In this document: positions 7,118-15,077 of the stretch, piece by piece | Position numbering within the stretch: the first letter of the stretch is position 1 | Layout: every line of letters begins with the position of its first letter | DNA from: Candidatus Aenigmatarchaeota archaeon | GTDB lineage: Archaea; Aenigmatarchaeota; Aenigmatarchaeia; JACPZZ01 | Reading direction: 5' to 3' | DNA: 18,833 nucleotides | Assembly: GCA_016202795.1 (NCBI GenBank) | Contig: JACQNY010000111.1 | Coordinates: forward strand, 1-18,833 | Program-made: the position numbers and the translations under genes | Notes under the pieces: generated by a model | Databases searched by the model: none | Seen by the model: the letters and a program-made list of their open reading frames with translations, nothing else | Told to the model about the DNA's origin: nothing

Positions 7118-7398
7118 TTTCCGAGCCTCCTGATATGTTCAGGCTTTACGGCCAGCGTTTTCATTTTGTTGCCGTCCATTACGCTGACAATGTATGCGGC
7201 GCCTCTTTTGCCCGAAATCTTGCCCGCCATCCCCTTAAATCTTGGGAACGGCATGCCCTGTGCGGATGCGGAATCGGGCAGTATGACAACAATGTCACCC
7301 TGTTCAAAAGATTGCAAATATCTGGTAATAGGGGTCTTATTATGCTTCTTCAATTTCTTCCTTGTGCCCCAGCGCACGCCGTGCGATCTTGTTACCAT
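7114..7398 (-). CDS. rpl21e: Large ribosomal subunit protein eL21 (L21e)
   Basis: A 94-aa basic protein with the L21e opening 'RSHGVRWGTRKKLKK', the family phrase 'QSFEQGDIVVI', and 'RFKGMAGKISGKRGAAYIVSV' continuing to the C-terminal 'AVKPEHIRRL', which L21e proteins use after the SH3-like barrel. It belongs to the large subunit and is present in archaea and eukaryotes. The start is supported by GGTGAG just upstream (GTGA placed a few nt before ATG). It lies 32 nt downstream of pus10 and overlaps rpoF by 4 nt, forming one unit. Confidence 0.93.
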   Translation of the reverse strand: MVTRSHGVRWGTRKKLKKHNKTPITRYLQSFEQGDIVVILPDSASAQGMPFPRFKGMAGKISGKRGAAYIVSVMDGNKMKTLAVKPEHIRRLGK

Positions 7399-7430
7399 GT
7401 TCTCACCTGTTTATTTAGCCGATAAACATA

Positions 7431-8711
7431 TTAAACCTTGATTTTCCCTATCTCAACAACATCCAACGCTTTCACCTTTGCCCTGTTATTTATTATTCCC
7501 GTAAACGACGGCTCAGTGCGCCCGTCATCGCCTGTGACTAGCTCCTTAACGTACATACCGGCCTCTGTCTTTATCAAAAACTCAACCCGCTTCTTCGAAA
7601 TTATGCGGCCTGTTAATTTCAATACCCTCCGCTCCCGGATCAAATCCGCCCTGCGATGCGCGACCCGAACCGGCGTTCGCTGTTTTATCAGGTTTCTGAT
7701 CTTCAAAATTTTCCTGATATCCTCTTTCTTGACAGGTTTTTCAAAATCCACAATAATCCTGTACGTCTTTGTCAGCTTGGCCGCCTTTATTTTCCTCGCC
7801 GTGTCCTTGCCGCAGAACTTTACGAGCCTGACTTTGACGCGTTTGTCTTTGTTTACAATCTTCTCGATATCTTTCAGTTTTATTTTTCTTTTGACAGGAT
7901 CCTTTAATTCCATGACAAACGGCCTCCAGCCCAGGCAGCGCGCGTCGATATCTTCCCGCCCGGCGCCGTGCATGCTGCTGTTTGGCGCGCTAAAGGCACG
8001 CAGCAAAGGTTTTGCTATTATTTCTTCAACTGATGTGGGGTACATTTTGCCTGTATTTTTGCATTTTTTACACCCACTGCCATTGCAATTCCTGCACGGC
8101 CACTTCGTCTGCGGTATCCCGCGCACAAGTTTCTGGTAAAGCCCGTAAATCCAGACCTGTGAAGGTTTTATTTCGATGTTGTTTTTGTCCATATCCAACA
8201 GGACAACAATGTCCGGATTCTCAAAATCCGCTTTTTTTCCGGTTGTTTTTTCGATTAATTTTCCCAATTCCCTGTTTATCTCGGCTTTAATAGGCTCGCA
8301 ATGCTCGGCGCCGATCTCTTCCCATAAAACCTCCTCGCGGCCGGCGATATCGCCGGAAACTTTCGTCCCGACCACAAAATTTTCATACTCAAATTTGGAA
8401 AGCCTGCTCGCGGCTTTCTTAGCGACAACGCCCAGCGCATCAAAAAAATTTCCGCATATCTTGCACACCAGCTTTTGTTTTTCTTTTTTAATTTTGGAGT
8501 TTCTGAAAACGTAGCCGCTTAGGTTGGATGCATCAATTTCTATTTTCCCGTTCCCGTCCTCTGCGAACGCAAAAATATCCCTGATCGCTTTTCCTCTCGC
8601 AGCGTTTGTAGTCCCCTTGGTCAATTGGGCAAACTGGCGCCCGAGACAGTGATCGCAGATGTAGCCGTTTTTCATTATTTGTTTTGCTTTTTCCAAAATC
8701 GAAGTTGTCAT
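7431..8711 (-). CDS. pus10: tRNA pseudouridine synthase Pus10
   Basis: A 426-aa enzyme that isomerises uridines 54 and 55 in the T-loop of archaeal tRNA. It has an N-terminal zinc-binding part (CxxC at 19-22 and 83-86), a THUMP-like middle, and a conserved 'WPCRNCNGSGCKKCKNTGKMY' cysteine cluster at 205-224. The catalytic motif 'GREDIDARCLG' is at 251-261, where Asp256 is the expected nucleophile, followed by 'GWRPFVMELKDP'. Length agrees with the family. It starts at an ATG overlapping the stop of the upstream phosphoesterase (ATGA), so the two are translationally coupled. rpl21e follows after 32 nt. Confidence 0.93.
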   Translation of the reverse strand: MTTSILEKAKQIMKNGYICDHCLGRQFAQLTKGTTNAARGKAIRDIFAFAEDGNGKIEIDASNLSGYVFRNSKIKKEKQKLVCKICGNFFDALGVVAKKAASRLSKFEYENFVVGTKVSGDIAGREEVLWEEIGAEHCEPIKAEINRELGKLIEKTTGKKADFENPDIVVLLDMDKNNIEIKPSQVWIYGLYQKLVRGIPQTKWPCRNCNGSGCKKCKNTGKMYPTSVEEIIAKPLLRAFSAPNSSMHGAGREDIDARCLGWRPFVMELKDPVKRKIKLKDIEKIVNKDKRVKVRLVKFCGKDTARKIKAAKLTKTYRIIVDFEKPVKKEDIRKILKIRNLIKQRTPVRVAHRRADLIRERRVLKLTGRIISKKRVEFLIKTEAGMYVKELVTGDDGRTEPSFTGIINNRAKVKALDVVEIGKIKV

Positions 8712-9184
8712 ATCTTTTTCACGCTGACCGAATTATTTTCAATCTCAATTACCGCGCAACGCGATTTTTTATCAACGCCTAAACCTGTTGCAGAACCGGG
8801 ATTCACAAATGTTATTCCGTTTCTTTGCCAAACGTCCTGCTCGTGCGTATGCCCGTAAATTAGGATATCCGCGCCGTATCTTTTCGCTATTGCGAACAAC
8901 TGGTCTTTATCGCCTCTCGGACGCACGTCGTCGCTGTGCGTAATAACTATGTTTTTTCCTTCTATATCAATTCGTTCAATTTTCGGAAATCCCAGATGAT
9001 CCATATTTCCGCGCACAATTTTGTGCTGTTTGCCAGAGTTTTTAACAAATTCAACAATTTCTTCGCCGGTTAAATCGCCAGTGCATACTATAAAATCGCA
9101 GGCGTAAAGTTCTTTGCGTATTTCATCTGGTATTTTGCTCGTGCGGTCCGGGACATGCGAATCGCCAAAAATGCCGATCTTCAT
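8708..9184 (-). CDS. Calcineurin-like metallophosphoesterase (YfcE/MJ0936 type)
   Basis: A 158-aa small phosphodiesterase of the MJ0936/YfcE class, acting on phosphodiester substrates with a dinuclear metal centre. The ligands are visible: 'GDSH' gives D8 and H10, 'TGDLTG' gives D37, 'RGNMDH' gives N60, 'ITHSDD' gives H83, and 'GHTH' gives H112 and H114. The usual TH-Gly after the fourth motif is Ser here (THS), a small deviation. The physiological substrate is unknown. It sits 6 nt after srp54 and overlaps pus10 by 4 nt, so it is in the same transcript. Confidence 0.88.
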   Translation of the reverse strand: MKIGIFGDSHVPDRTSKIPDEIRKELYACDFIVCTGDLTGEEIVEFVKNSGKQHKIVRGNMDHLGFPKIERIDIEGKNIVITHSDDVRPRGDKDQLFAIAKRYGADILIYGHTHEQDVWQRNGITFVNPGSATGLGVDKKSRCAVIEIENNSVSVKKI

Positions 9185-9190
9185 GAAAAT

Positions 9191-10513
9191 TCACATCTTC
9201 ATTCCGAACTGCTTGGCTAATTGGGCAAAGCCCCCGCGTTTAAGATTTTTTCCGCCCACCATCTTCATCATTTTTTTCGTTCGGTCGTAATGTTTTATCA
9301 GTTCTTTGATATCTTCGTCTTTTAATCCAGATCCTAATGCTATTCTCGTTATCCTCGACGCGTCGATTACAGAAGGGTCTTGCTTCTCCTTATCCGTCAT
9401 CGAATCCATCGCAATTTTCCATTTTGCCATCTGCTTTTCCTGTACTTCCAAAATTCCCTCGGGCATTTTCAATCCCGGTATCATCTGCATAACCTGCTTT
9501 AATGGTCCCATTTTTTTTATTGATTCGATCTGCTCGTAAAAATCCTGCAACGAATATTTTCCGCTCATCATATTTTCCGCGGACTTCGTCAATTCAGGAG
9601 ACTTAATTTCCTCAGCCTTCTCGATAAGGCTTTGCAAATCGCCGTAACCGATTAACCGTGAAACGAAGCGTTTCGGGTCGTATTGCTCAAAATCGTCGAC
9701 CTTCTCGCCGATACCAATGAATTTTATAGGCGCTTTGACTATGGAACAAGAGCTTAACGCCGCGCCTCCTTTTGCGGTCCCGTCCATTTTCGTCACTATG
9801 ACGCCTGTTATGCCAACTAGCTTCGCAAACTCTTCTGACTGTTTTCCTGCGACCTGGCCAATTTCGGCAGGTATGACTAAAAAAACTTCATCCGGCATTA
9901 TCGTGTCCTTCAAATTTTTAAGTTCGTTAGCCAGGTCGGCGTCCAATGCGTTGCGTCCTGCAGAATCAAAAATGATAACGTCGCGGTCAGAGAATTTTTT
10001 AATCGCCTCGCTCGCTGTTTTAGCAGCGTCGCTGCCCGAAGCGTAAGACGGAACACCGATTTGACTGCCCAGTTGTATAACCTGTTCCTGCGCAGCCGGG
10101 CGGAACGTATCGCAACCGACCAACGCCGGCTTCAGACCTTTGCGCAGGAAAAACCTGGCTAGTTTCGCAGACGTTGTTGTTTTACCCGAACCAAACAAAC
10201 CGACTAAAAGTATTTTCTGTTTTTTTAACTCTACAGAACCGGTTTCGCGGCCTAAAAAGTTAACAAGCTCGTCGTAAACGGTTTTTATCATATGTTCCTT
10301 GGCTGTAATTCCGGCTGTCGGTTTTTCGTTAAGAACCCGGTCCCGTATTTTGTTAGACAGGTTAAAAACCAATTTCACGTCAACGTCAGCCTGCAGCAAG
10401 GCGCGCTGCAGATCTCGTATAAACTCGTCTACAATAGCCTTATCAACGAATCCTTTGCCAGTAATTTTGCGCAAAGCGTTTGAAAGCGCTTCGCCCAGCT
10501 TATCCAAAACCAT
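9191..10513 (-). CDS. srp54: Signal recognition particle 54 kDa protein (Ffh/SRP54)
   Basis: A 440-aa SRP GTPase that binds signal sequences and 7S RNA and delivers ribosomes to FtsY. N domain: 'LDKLGEALSNALRKITGKGFV'. G domain: G1 'GLFGSGKTTTSAKLA', 'DTFRPAAQEQ', G3 'DSAGR', G4 'TKMDGTAKGGAALS', and closing 'FIGIGEKVDDFEQYDP'. M domain: 'GPLKQVMQMIPG' and 'RITRIALGSG', ending in 'KQFGMKM'. The start is set at the ATG giving 'MVLDKLGEAL', which matches where SRP54 proteins begin. An upstream in-frame codon would add nine residues with no family support. The gene is first in a minus-strand unit leading through the phosphoesterase, pus10, rpl21e and rpoF. Confidence 0.96.
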   Translation of the reverse strand: MVLDKLGEALSNALRKITGKGFVDKAIVDEFIRDLQRALLQADVDVKLVFNLSNKIRDRVLNEKPTAGITAKEHMIKTVYDELVNFLGRETGSVELKKQKILLVGLFGSGKTTTSAKLARFFLRKGLKPALVGCDTFRPAAQEQVIQLGSQIGVPSYASGSDAAKTASEAIKKFSDRDVIIFDSAGRNALDADLANELKNLKDTIMPDEVFLVIPAEIGQVAGKQSEEFAKLVGITGVIVTKMDGTAKGGAALSSCSIVKAPIKFIGIGEKVDDFEQYDPKRFVSRLIGYGDLQSLIEKAEEIKSPELTKSAENMMSGKYSLQDFYEQIESIKKMGPLKQVMQMIPGLKMPEGILEVQEKQMAKWKIAMDSMTDKEKQDPSVIDASRITRIALGSGLKDEDIKELIKHYDRTKKMMKMVGGKNLKRGGFAQLAKQFGMKM

Positions 10514-10538
10514 GGTATCAACTATAATATGCCGTAGC

Positions 10539-10546
10539 AATAAAAA
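10539..10546 (-). promoter_or_regulatory. TATA box of srp54
   Basis: TTTTTATT on the minus strand is centred about 29 nt before the srp54 ATG, consistent with a leaderless or near-leaderless transcript. No Shine-Dalgarno is present. The 115-nt gap to the divergent gene at 10629 carries both promoters and nothing else obvious. Confidence 0.4.
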
Positions 10547-10590
10547 GCGGCTACAATGTTGCTAAAATACGTTATTTGACGATGATTAGA

Positions 10591-10598
10591 TTTATATA
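10591..10598 (+). promoter_or_regulatory. TATA box of the 245-aa orphan gene
   Basis: TTTATATA lies about 34 nt before the ATG at 10629, placing transcription start roughly 8 nt upstream of the gene. It is one of the clearest TATA matches in the window. Confidence 0.55.
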
Positions 10599-10628
10599 TT
10601 GTAACTACTAATCAGTGGGATCGATATT

Positions 10629-11366
10629 ATGCTGAATTTGTTTAAGGATTTGTTCGGTGAAAGTGTTCTTGTAGTACAAGGTGTCGCAGAAGCCCACCCG
10701 GCCTCCATTTTAAACAACGCATTAAACGCGCTTGGTATGAAATTTGACGGTCAGCCCGAGGATGGGCCGATTGATCTAGATTATCTTAGGGAAATGGCAA
10801 AAAATGAGAGAGTTGAAAGGGCGTATTGGGATGGCTGGAAGCATCTGGTGTCGTGTTTTGCGAACGATTACAACGCCTACAAATGGGCTGCTGGGGAAAT
10901 AGAACGTGCGCAATCCATATCACTTGAGGAAAGGCGAATGGTTCAATCGCTCAGGCCGAAAACACTTTACGTAGAAGGCTGTTCTGAATTTCCGTCGTCT
11001 GTTGTTGGTCTTGTCGCTAAAAGAATGGGCTCCAACGTTGTGTGCCTTGATGAAGGTTTCGAGCCCTATCTCGAATGGCAAAAAAGCAAATTCAAAATCG
11101 ACCTTTCCTATGTTCAGAGAGGCCGTGAAGCTCATTGGTTGCAAATGGTCCGGGAAAACAAACCTCACAGAAACTCCTTGATGATAGCTGGAAGAAGTCA
11201 TTTAATAACGCCGTCACAGGAAGATATTTTGAAAAGCCCTTCAAGGCGTTACATTGGCAATTTTCCAGATTTATTGAGATGTGCAGGGATAAGGTTTTCC
11301 ATGTATGCTGATTTGAGTCAGCCTGAATTGGCTGTAAGAGCGGCGCCCGCTCTGTATCGTGCATGA
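10629..11366 (+). CDS. Unrecognised 245-aa soluble protein
   Basis: I do not recognise this protein. It has no signal peptide or membrane segment and is rich in aromatic and charged residues. Possible conserved spots are 'GVAEAHPAS' (18-26), 'LYVEGCSE' (113-120), 'REAHW' (166-170) and 'LMIAGRSHL' (184-192), followed by a helix-like 'FPDLLRCAGI'. The Glu, the Arg-Glu and the 'GxxH' plus leucine-rich tail loosely recall the TraB/TIKI hydrolase-like layout, but this is a weak resemblance and not a call. It has its own TATA box. It lies on the opposite strand between srp54 and ftsY, divergent from the first and ending 8 nt from the second. Start ATG, stop TGA. Confidence 0.7.
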   Translation: MLNLFKDLFGESVLVVQGVAEAHPASILNNALNALGMKFDGQPEDGPIDLDYLREMAKNERVERAYWDGWKHLVSCFANDYNAYKWAAGEIERAQSISLEERRMVQSLRPKTLYVEGCSEFPSSVVGLVAKRMGSNVVCLDEGFEPYLEWQKSKFKIDLSYVQRGREAHWLQMVRENKPHRNSLMIAGRSHLITPSQEDILKSPSRRYIGNFPDLLRCAGIRFSMYADLSQPELAVRAAPALYRA

Positions 11367-11374
11367 CTTTTCGT

Positions 11375-12418
11375 CTAACTGAACAATCTCTCAACTATTT
11401 TTCCCGGATCAAACTCTTCCAAATCATCGTAGCCCTGCCCGACTCCTAAAAATAAAATCGGTTTTTTTATTGTGTGCGTCGCCGATAAAATCGCGCCGCC
11501 TTTTTCGTAAACATCCGCCTTAGTGAAAACAATCGCATCAACGCCAACAGCCTCGTCGAATTTCTTCGCCTGCTCGACGATATCGTTGCCCGTCAAACTA
11601 TCAAGAACAAGTATTTTCATTGCCGGCTTGTTAACGCGGCATACTTTTTTCAACTCGTCCATTAAATTCGCATTCACATGCGTCCTTCCTGCCGTGTCCG
11701 CTAAAACGACATCTATGTTATGCGCCGTTGCGTACTTCATCGAGTCGAATATCACGGCCGCGGAATCCGCTCCATAGCCGTGCTTGATAACCTTTATTCC
11801 AAGTCTGTCGCCGTGCGCCTGCAACTGCTCTATGCTCGCTGCTCTGAAAGAATCTCCGGCAGCGAAAACGCAGCTCATTCCTTTATTTTTTAAGTGGTTT
11901 CCGATGCGCGCCAACGTTGTTGTCTTGCCCGCGCCGTTAAATCCTATTAACAAAAAAAGCACGGGCCTGTCTTTGCTTTTTACAAAATCGACGGTGTTAA
12001 TTTTTTCCTGCGCCAATATGCCGGAAACGCTTTTCCTCAGAGTTTCTTTGACAATATCCTCGACTTTGGCGCGCTTTACGCTCCTGCCGGAAAGGTTTTT
12101 TTCAACATCGCCGCATATTTTCTAGGCGACTTCTATCGCGACGTCATTTTCCATCAAGCCGATTTTCAAGTCGTCGATAATGTTTTCTATGTCCTCGGGT
12201 TTGATTGTTACTTCGGTTATTTTCTTTGTAAATTTTTTCGTTATCTTTTCAAAAAATCCCTGATTCTTTGCATCAGATTCGCTTTCAACTTCAATGGATT
12301 CTGGTTTTATTTCTCCGGTTTTATTCAGCTCTTTGGCCGCTTCCTCCGGTTTTTTAGAAACAGCCTTTGCTATGTTGCCTATCGATTCTTTGATCTTCTT
12401 TTTCAGAAATCCGAACAT
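11375..12418 (-). CDS. ftsY: SRP receptor FtsY, interrupted by an in-frame TAG
   Basis: The SRP receptor GTPase, read as one gene of 348 codons with an amber codon at 12122-12124 (codon 99). Before the stop there is a lysine-rich, acidic A-domain (from 'MFGFLKKKIKESIG') and the first half of the N domain ('IIDDLKIGLMENDVAIEVA'). After it, in the same frame, the N domain resumes ('KICGDVEKNLSGRSVKR'). The G domain then follows: 'GFNGAGKTTTLARIG', 'AAGDSFRAASIEQL', 'DTAGRTHVNANLMDEL', 'TKADVYEKGGA' and the closing 'FLGVGQGYDDLEEFDP'. The real end is also TAG. A TTG at 12016 could start only a fragment lacking the N domain. Causes could be sequencing error, a recent mutation or readthrough. GTGAT lies 3 nt before the ATG. 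pfdA is 27 nt upstream. Confidence 0.9.
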
Positions 12419-12445
12419 TCTATCACTCGGCAGGCTTCTAATCGC

Positions 12446-12892
12446 TTACTTTGGCCGTTCAGAATAATTCATTTCGCCGGCAAGGCTTTCTATTTCCGGC
12501 AATATGGACTGGATCTGTGCCGTTACGCTTCCCATGTCTTTCAGCAATTTCGTGTAAGATCCTTCCATTTCTTTCATTCTTTGCCCCAATATCTTTCCCG
12601 CCTCTTCTCTGTTTTCCTTGACCACTATGTCCGAGCCGATCGCTATCATTATTTCATCCACGTCGTCAATTTTTCCGTGTACAAACGTACCTGCACCAAG
12701 AGGTATTAATGCGCTGCTTCGGTGGTCGATCTCGTCCAGCGCGTTTATAGTGGCCTGTGTTTCGAGGATTGCGGATTGCATAGCCTCGGCCTGTTTGCTC
12801 ATGTTATCCAGCTGCTCTTTCAAGAACTGGTACAAAAAGTATTTCTGTTCGAGTTCTTTTTTCTTGTCTTCCAGCTTAATCGCCTTGAACAT
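12446..12892 (-). CDS. pfdA: Prefoldin subunit alpha
   Basis: A 148-aa component of the archaeal prefoldin (GimC) hexamer, which captures unfolded proteins with coiled-coil tentacles. It has an N-terminal coiled coil ('LEQKYFLYQFLKEQLDNMSKQAE'), a beta-hairpin core with the family phrases 'LIPLGAGTFVHGKIDDVDEIMIAIGSDIVVKE', and a C-terminal coiled coil ('QRMKEMEGSYTKLLKDMGSV'). This is the alpha-type arrangement with two beta hairpins. The start codon lies 3 nt after the stop of the membrane glycosyltransferase-like gene, and ftsY follows after 27 nt. The pfdA-ftsY neighbourhood recurs in archaea. Confidence 0.92.
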   Translation of the reverse strand: MFKAIKLEDKKKELEQKYFLYQFLKEQLDNMSKQAEAMQSAILETQATINALDEIDHRSSALIPLGAGTFVHGKIDDVDEIMIAIGSDIVVKENREEAGKILGQRMKEMEGSYTKLLKDMGSVTAQIQSILPEIESLAGEMNYSERPK

Positions 12893-12895
12893 TAA

Positions 12896-14323
12896 TCAGG
12901 GATAATACTTATATAACTTGGTGCCATTTTCCTCGCGGATTACCCGGAAATAAGAAGAATTTAGGCTCTTTTCAGTCACTACGTATTCGACGCCCCGCGT
13001 GATTAAGGTTTTCGCAGGGTCGTAATTTTTTCTGATTTCGTTTATCGCGTTTTTCCTGTCGTCCAGCAACCGCCTGTATTTTTCTGTGAAAACCTCCAGC
13101 TCGGATATGCGCGGGTTCATTGGGTATTTATGCGCTATCAACGCAAACCAAACCTCATAATCCCCGTCCACCAACACTAAGCTTTTCGAAGTGTCGTTAT
13201 TCCTGGCCCATTCTGCCAGGTTAGTTTGCGCTTGGTTTGGTATATCCTTGGAAACGCAGCAATTATGCAAGTTAATGGCATTTGTATAGGGGTTAAGCGC
13301 GACCAGAAACATCAAAGCCCCCAGAGCCGCAAATTTTCCAAGGCTGGTTTTTTTGGATAGATTAAAAACTCCCACGGCCGCAAGCGGCGGCGCGACAACC
13401 GCCAGCATGTCAGGAAATTTATACTGGGTCCCCGGCACATGAAAAATTGTGAATATGAATGTGAATAAAAAGGCTGCTATGGGAAAATATATTTTTTTTG
13501 TATATAGGTAAAACATTCCGGCCGTTGATAACAACAAAAGTATTGCGCCCATTCTGGAGCCTGGCATAACGCTGAAAAACATATCGCTGATTTTCTCGGC
13601 GCCCACGAAACCGGACTTATAATACCAGATCGTATTTTCCCATCTGTTGTTTATCGCATTATCGGCTATCTCCATGTATCTGGGCAACCAGACAACAGAT
13701 ATCAGAAAAGCTGCCAATACAAAGGCCGTGGCATGCTCGGATTTTATTTTCTTCCTGTCCATGAAATAATAAATCACAATCAACGCTGCCGTATACACGG
13801 CTGTAAAAGTGTGCGATAAAGCTGTTAGGCCGGAAAAGATTCCGGCGTTTATATAACTCCTTTTTGCAAGGAAATACAGAACAATAACAAGCAAGTTCAT
13901 CGACAACAATTGTGGATACTCGCCTGCGGCAAACACTTCTATCAGGCTGGCCTGGATTGCTCCGAAGAATGAGAATAAAACCGCTTCTTTTTCACCGAAA
14001 GCACGGCCGTAAATATAAAATGAAACCGGGAACAACGCGTATAAAAACAGCCCCATAAAAATCACTATTTTGTAAGTTTCAAACCCTGACGCGGATAACA
14101 GGAATGCGACCCAGTGGAAAAGCGGAGGATATGTGTACGCAACATCTGCCAACGGCTCCCACGTCCGCGGAATAAGGTTTGCAGGTATCAAGTATGTCGC
14201 TATCTCTGCATGCAATGCAGGATCGTACGTAAGAGGCAGCGGGCTTATTATTTTGTAGCCCGAAACCAGCAAATATACGGACAAAATAACCGGAACGAAA
14301 TAAGCATACTTTCTTAATTTCAC
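12896..14323 (-). CDS. Multi-pass membrane protein, probable GT-C-type glycosyltransferase
   Basis: A 475-aa integral membrane protein with about ten or more hydrophobic segments and a soluble C-terminal tail of about 110 residues. The first extracytoplasmic loop has 'PLTYDPALHAEIATYL' (about 30-45) and 'YTYPPLFHW' (about 64-71). An acidic residue in this loop with a following His is the usual layout of GT-C enzymes that use lipid-linked sugars, such as the oligosaccharyltransferase/PMT superfamily. The C-terminal domain ('VLVDGDYEVWFALIAH', 'GVEYVVTEKSL') resembles those found in such proteins. The substrate is unknown, and glycosylation of the sequon-rich pilins is possible. The GTG start overlaps the Nudix stop (GTGA) and has GAGG 7 nt upstream. 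A non-enzymatic membrane protein is not excluded. Confidence 0.72.
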   Translation of the reverse strand: MKLRKYAYFVPVILSVYLLVSGYKIISPLPLTYDPALHAEIATYLIPANLIPRTWEPLADVAYTYPPLFHWVAFLLSASGFETYKIVIFMGLFLYALFPVSFYIYGRAFGEKEAVLFSFFGAIQASLIEVFAAGEYPQLLSMNLLVIVLYFLAKRSYINAGIFSGLTALSHTFTAVYTAALIVIYYFMDRKKIKSEHATAFVLAAFLISVVWLPRYMEIADNAINNRWENTIWYYKSGFVGAEKISDMFFSVMPGSRMGAILLLLSTAGMFYLYTKKIYFPIAAFLFTFIFTIFHVPGTQYKFPDMLAVVAPPLAAVGVFNLSKKTSLGKFAALGALMFLVALNPYTNAINLHNCCVSKDIPNQAQTNLAEWARNNDTSKSLVLVDGDYEVWFALIAHKYPMNPRISELEVFTEKYRRLLDDRKNAINEIRKNYDPAKTLITRGVEYVVTEKSLNSSYFRVIREENGTKLYKYYP

Positions 14324-14730
14324 TTTCTGGCCTCTTGTTTGAAATAATCTTTCAGAATTTTGCTGTGGTCAAAGGCGAGCTTCATGCTTCCAATTTCCTT
14401 TTCTGAGAACAAAGCCGCCTCTTCTGCGTCGTCGCCGCTTTTCAACTTCCCAGATATTTTTTTTGCCGAAAATGCTATCGCAACTCGATGTTCATTGTCA
14501 GGATTTCTTTTAGGGTCTGAATAGACTCCGATTAATCCTATCAACCTTGTTTTCAATCCTGTTTCTTCCTTCGCCTCCCGTACCGCAGCATGTTCCACTT
14601 TCTCCATGTAATTCACATGGCCGCCGGGCAGCGCCCAATAGCCCTTAAAGCCGCGCCCACGCCTCTTTATCAAAACTATTTTTCCTACTATTTCTATGAC
14701 CGCGTCGACTGTCAGTGTTGTACGCTTCAT
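14320..14730 (-). CDS. Nudix hydrolase
   Basis: A 136-aa protein with a complete Nudix box, beginning 'GGHVNYMEKVEHAAVREAKE' and closing 'ETGL', at about residues 36-59. It fits GX5EX7REUXEEXGU with all catalytic acids present. Preceded by 'KRRGRGFKGYWALPGG', it looks like the small ADP-ribose/dinucleotide or oxidised-nucleotide cleaning type. The substrate cannot be told from sequence. It starts at an ATG 8 nt after the PTH2 stop with AGG seven bases before it, and its TGA overlaps the GTG start of the membrane protein. It is one link in a chain of overlapping genes. Confidence 0.92.
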   Translation of the reverse strand: MKRTTLTVDAVIEIVGKIVLIKRRGRGFKGYWALPGGHVNYMEKVEHAAVREAKEETGLKTRLIGLIGVYSDPKRNPDNEHRVAIAFSAKKISGKLKSGDDAEEAALFSEKEIGSMKLAFDHSKILKDYFKQEARK

Positions 14731-14738
14731 TTTACTGC

Positions 14739-15077
14739 CTACAAAAGTTTTATGTCACCGGTAATTTTATCTATCTTCTCGTCGGCTGCGGGTCCTATGG
14801 CCAGAGCTGTTATCGTTCCCGCGTCCAGCTGGGTCAACCCGGCATCAGCGACCAGGAAACACGGTAGTCGCATTCTTCTAGCCTTGTGGTACAAATCCCT
14901 GATAAGATTTTCGCCGGAAACTTTCAGCGCTATTTTCTTGGAACCGGCCATATTCCACGAACTCAGAACGTTCTCGTCAGCTTCCATTGCAGCTCCGATC
15001 GAAGCGTGGCAGGCCTGAGCTATTTTTTTCCCTACAGACATTTTTATGTCTGTACGGACCAGAATAACCTGTTTCAC
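14739..15077 (-). CDS. pth2: Peptidyl-tRNA hydrolase, PTH2 type
   Basis: A 112-aa enzyme that frees tRNA from prematurely released peptidyl-tRNA. It has the archaeal/eukaryotic PTH2 pattern: 'QVILVRTDIKMSVGKKIAQACHA', 'KKIALKVSGENLI', and the closing 'LVADAGLTQLDAGTITALAIGPA'. The start is set at a GTG rather than 31 codons upstream: GTG is preceded by GGAGG at 15085-15089 with 7-nt spacing, overlaps the upstream stop as GTGA, and gives the normal family length. The longer reading adds sequence with no family match. It ends in TAG, followed in frame by TGA three codons on. Confidence 0.93.
   Translation of the reverse strand: MKQVILVRTDIKMSVGKKIAQACHASIGAAMEADENVLSSWNMAGSKKIALKVSGENLIRDLYHKARRMRLPCFLVADAGLTQLDAGTITALAIGPAADEKIDKITGDIKLL

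Noticed and set aside
7438..8139. A 233-aa plus-strand reading frame opposite pus10
   Set aside because: It is the antisense shadow of a well-recognised gene and has no family features or initiation signals.
10299..10565. Short plus-strand frames opposite the srp54 start
   Set aside because: They are antisense to conserved SRP54 coding sequence, and composition follows from the codon bias of srp54.
11375..12016. A separate 213-aa FtsY-like GTPase starting at TTG
   Set aside because: The same frame upstream continues FtsY N-domain sequence to the TAG, so this is the second part of one interrupted gene rather than a G-domain-only gene. TTG here has no good ribosome site.
12122..12124. Full genome-wide reassignment of TAG as a sense codon
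   Set aside because: At least six genes in the window end in TAG at normal family ends, one of them ftsY itself. Local suppression or error remains possible, but global reassignment is not supported.
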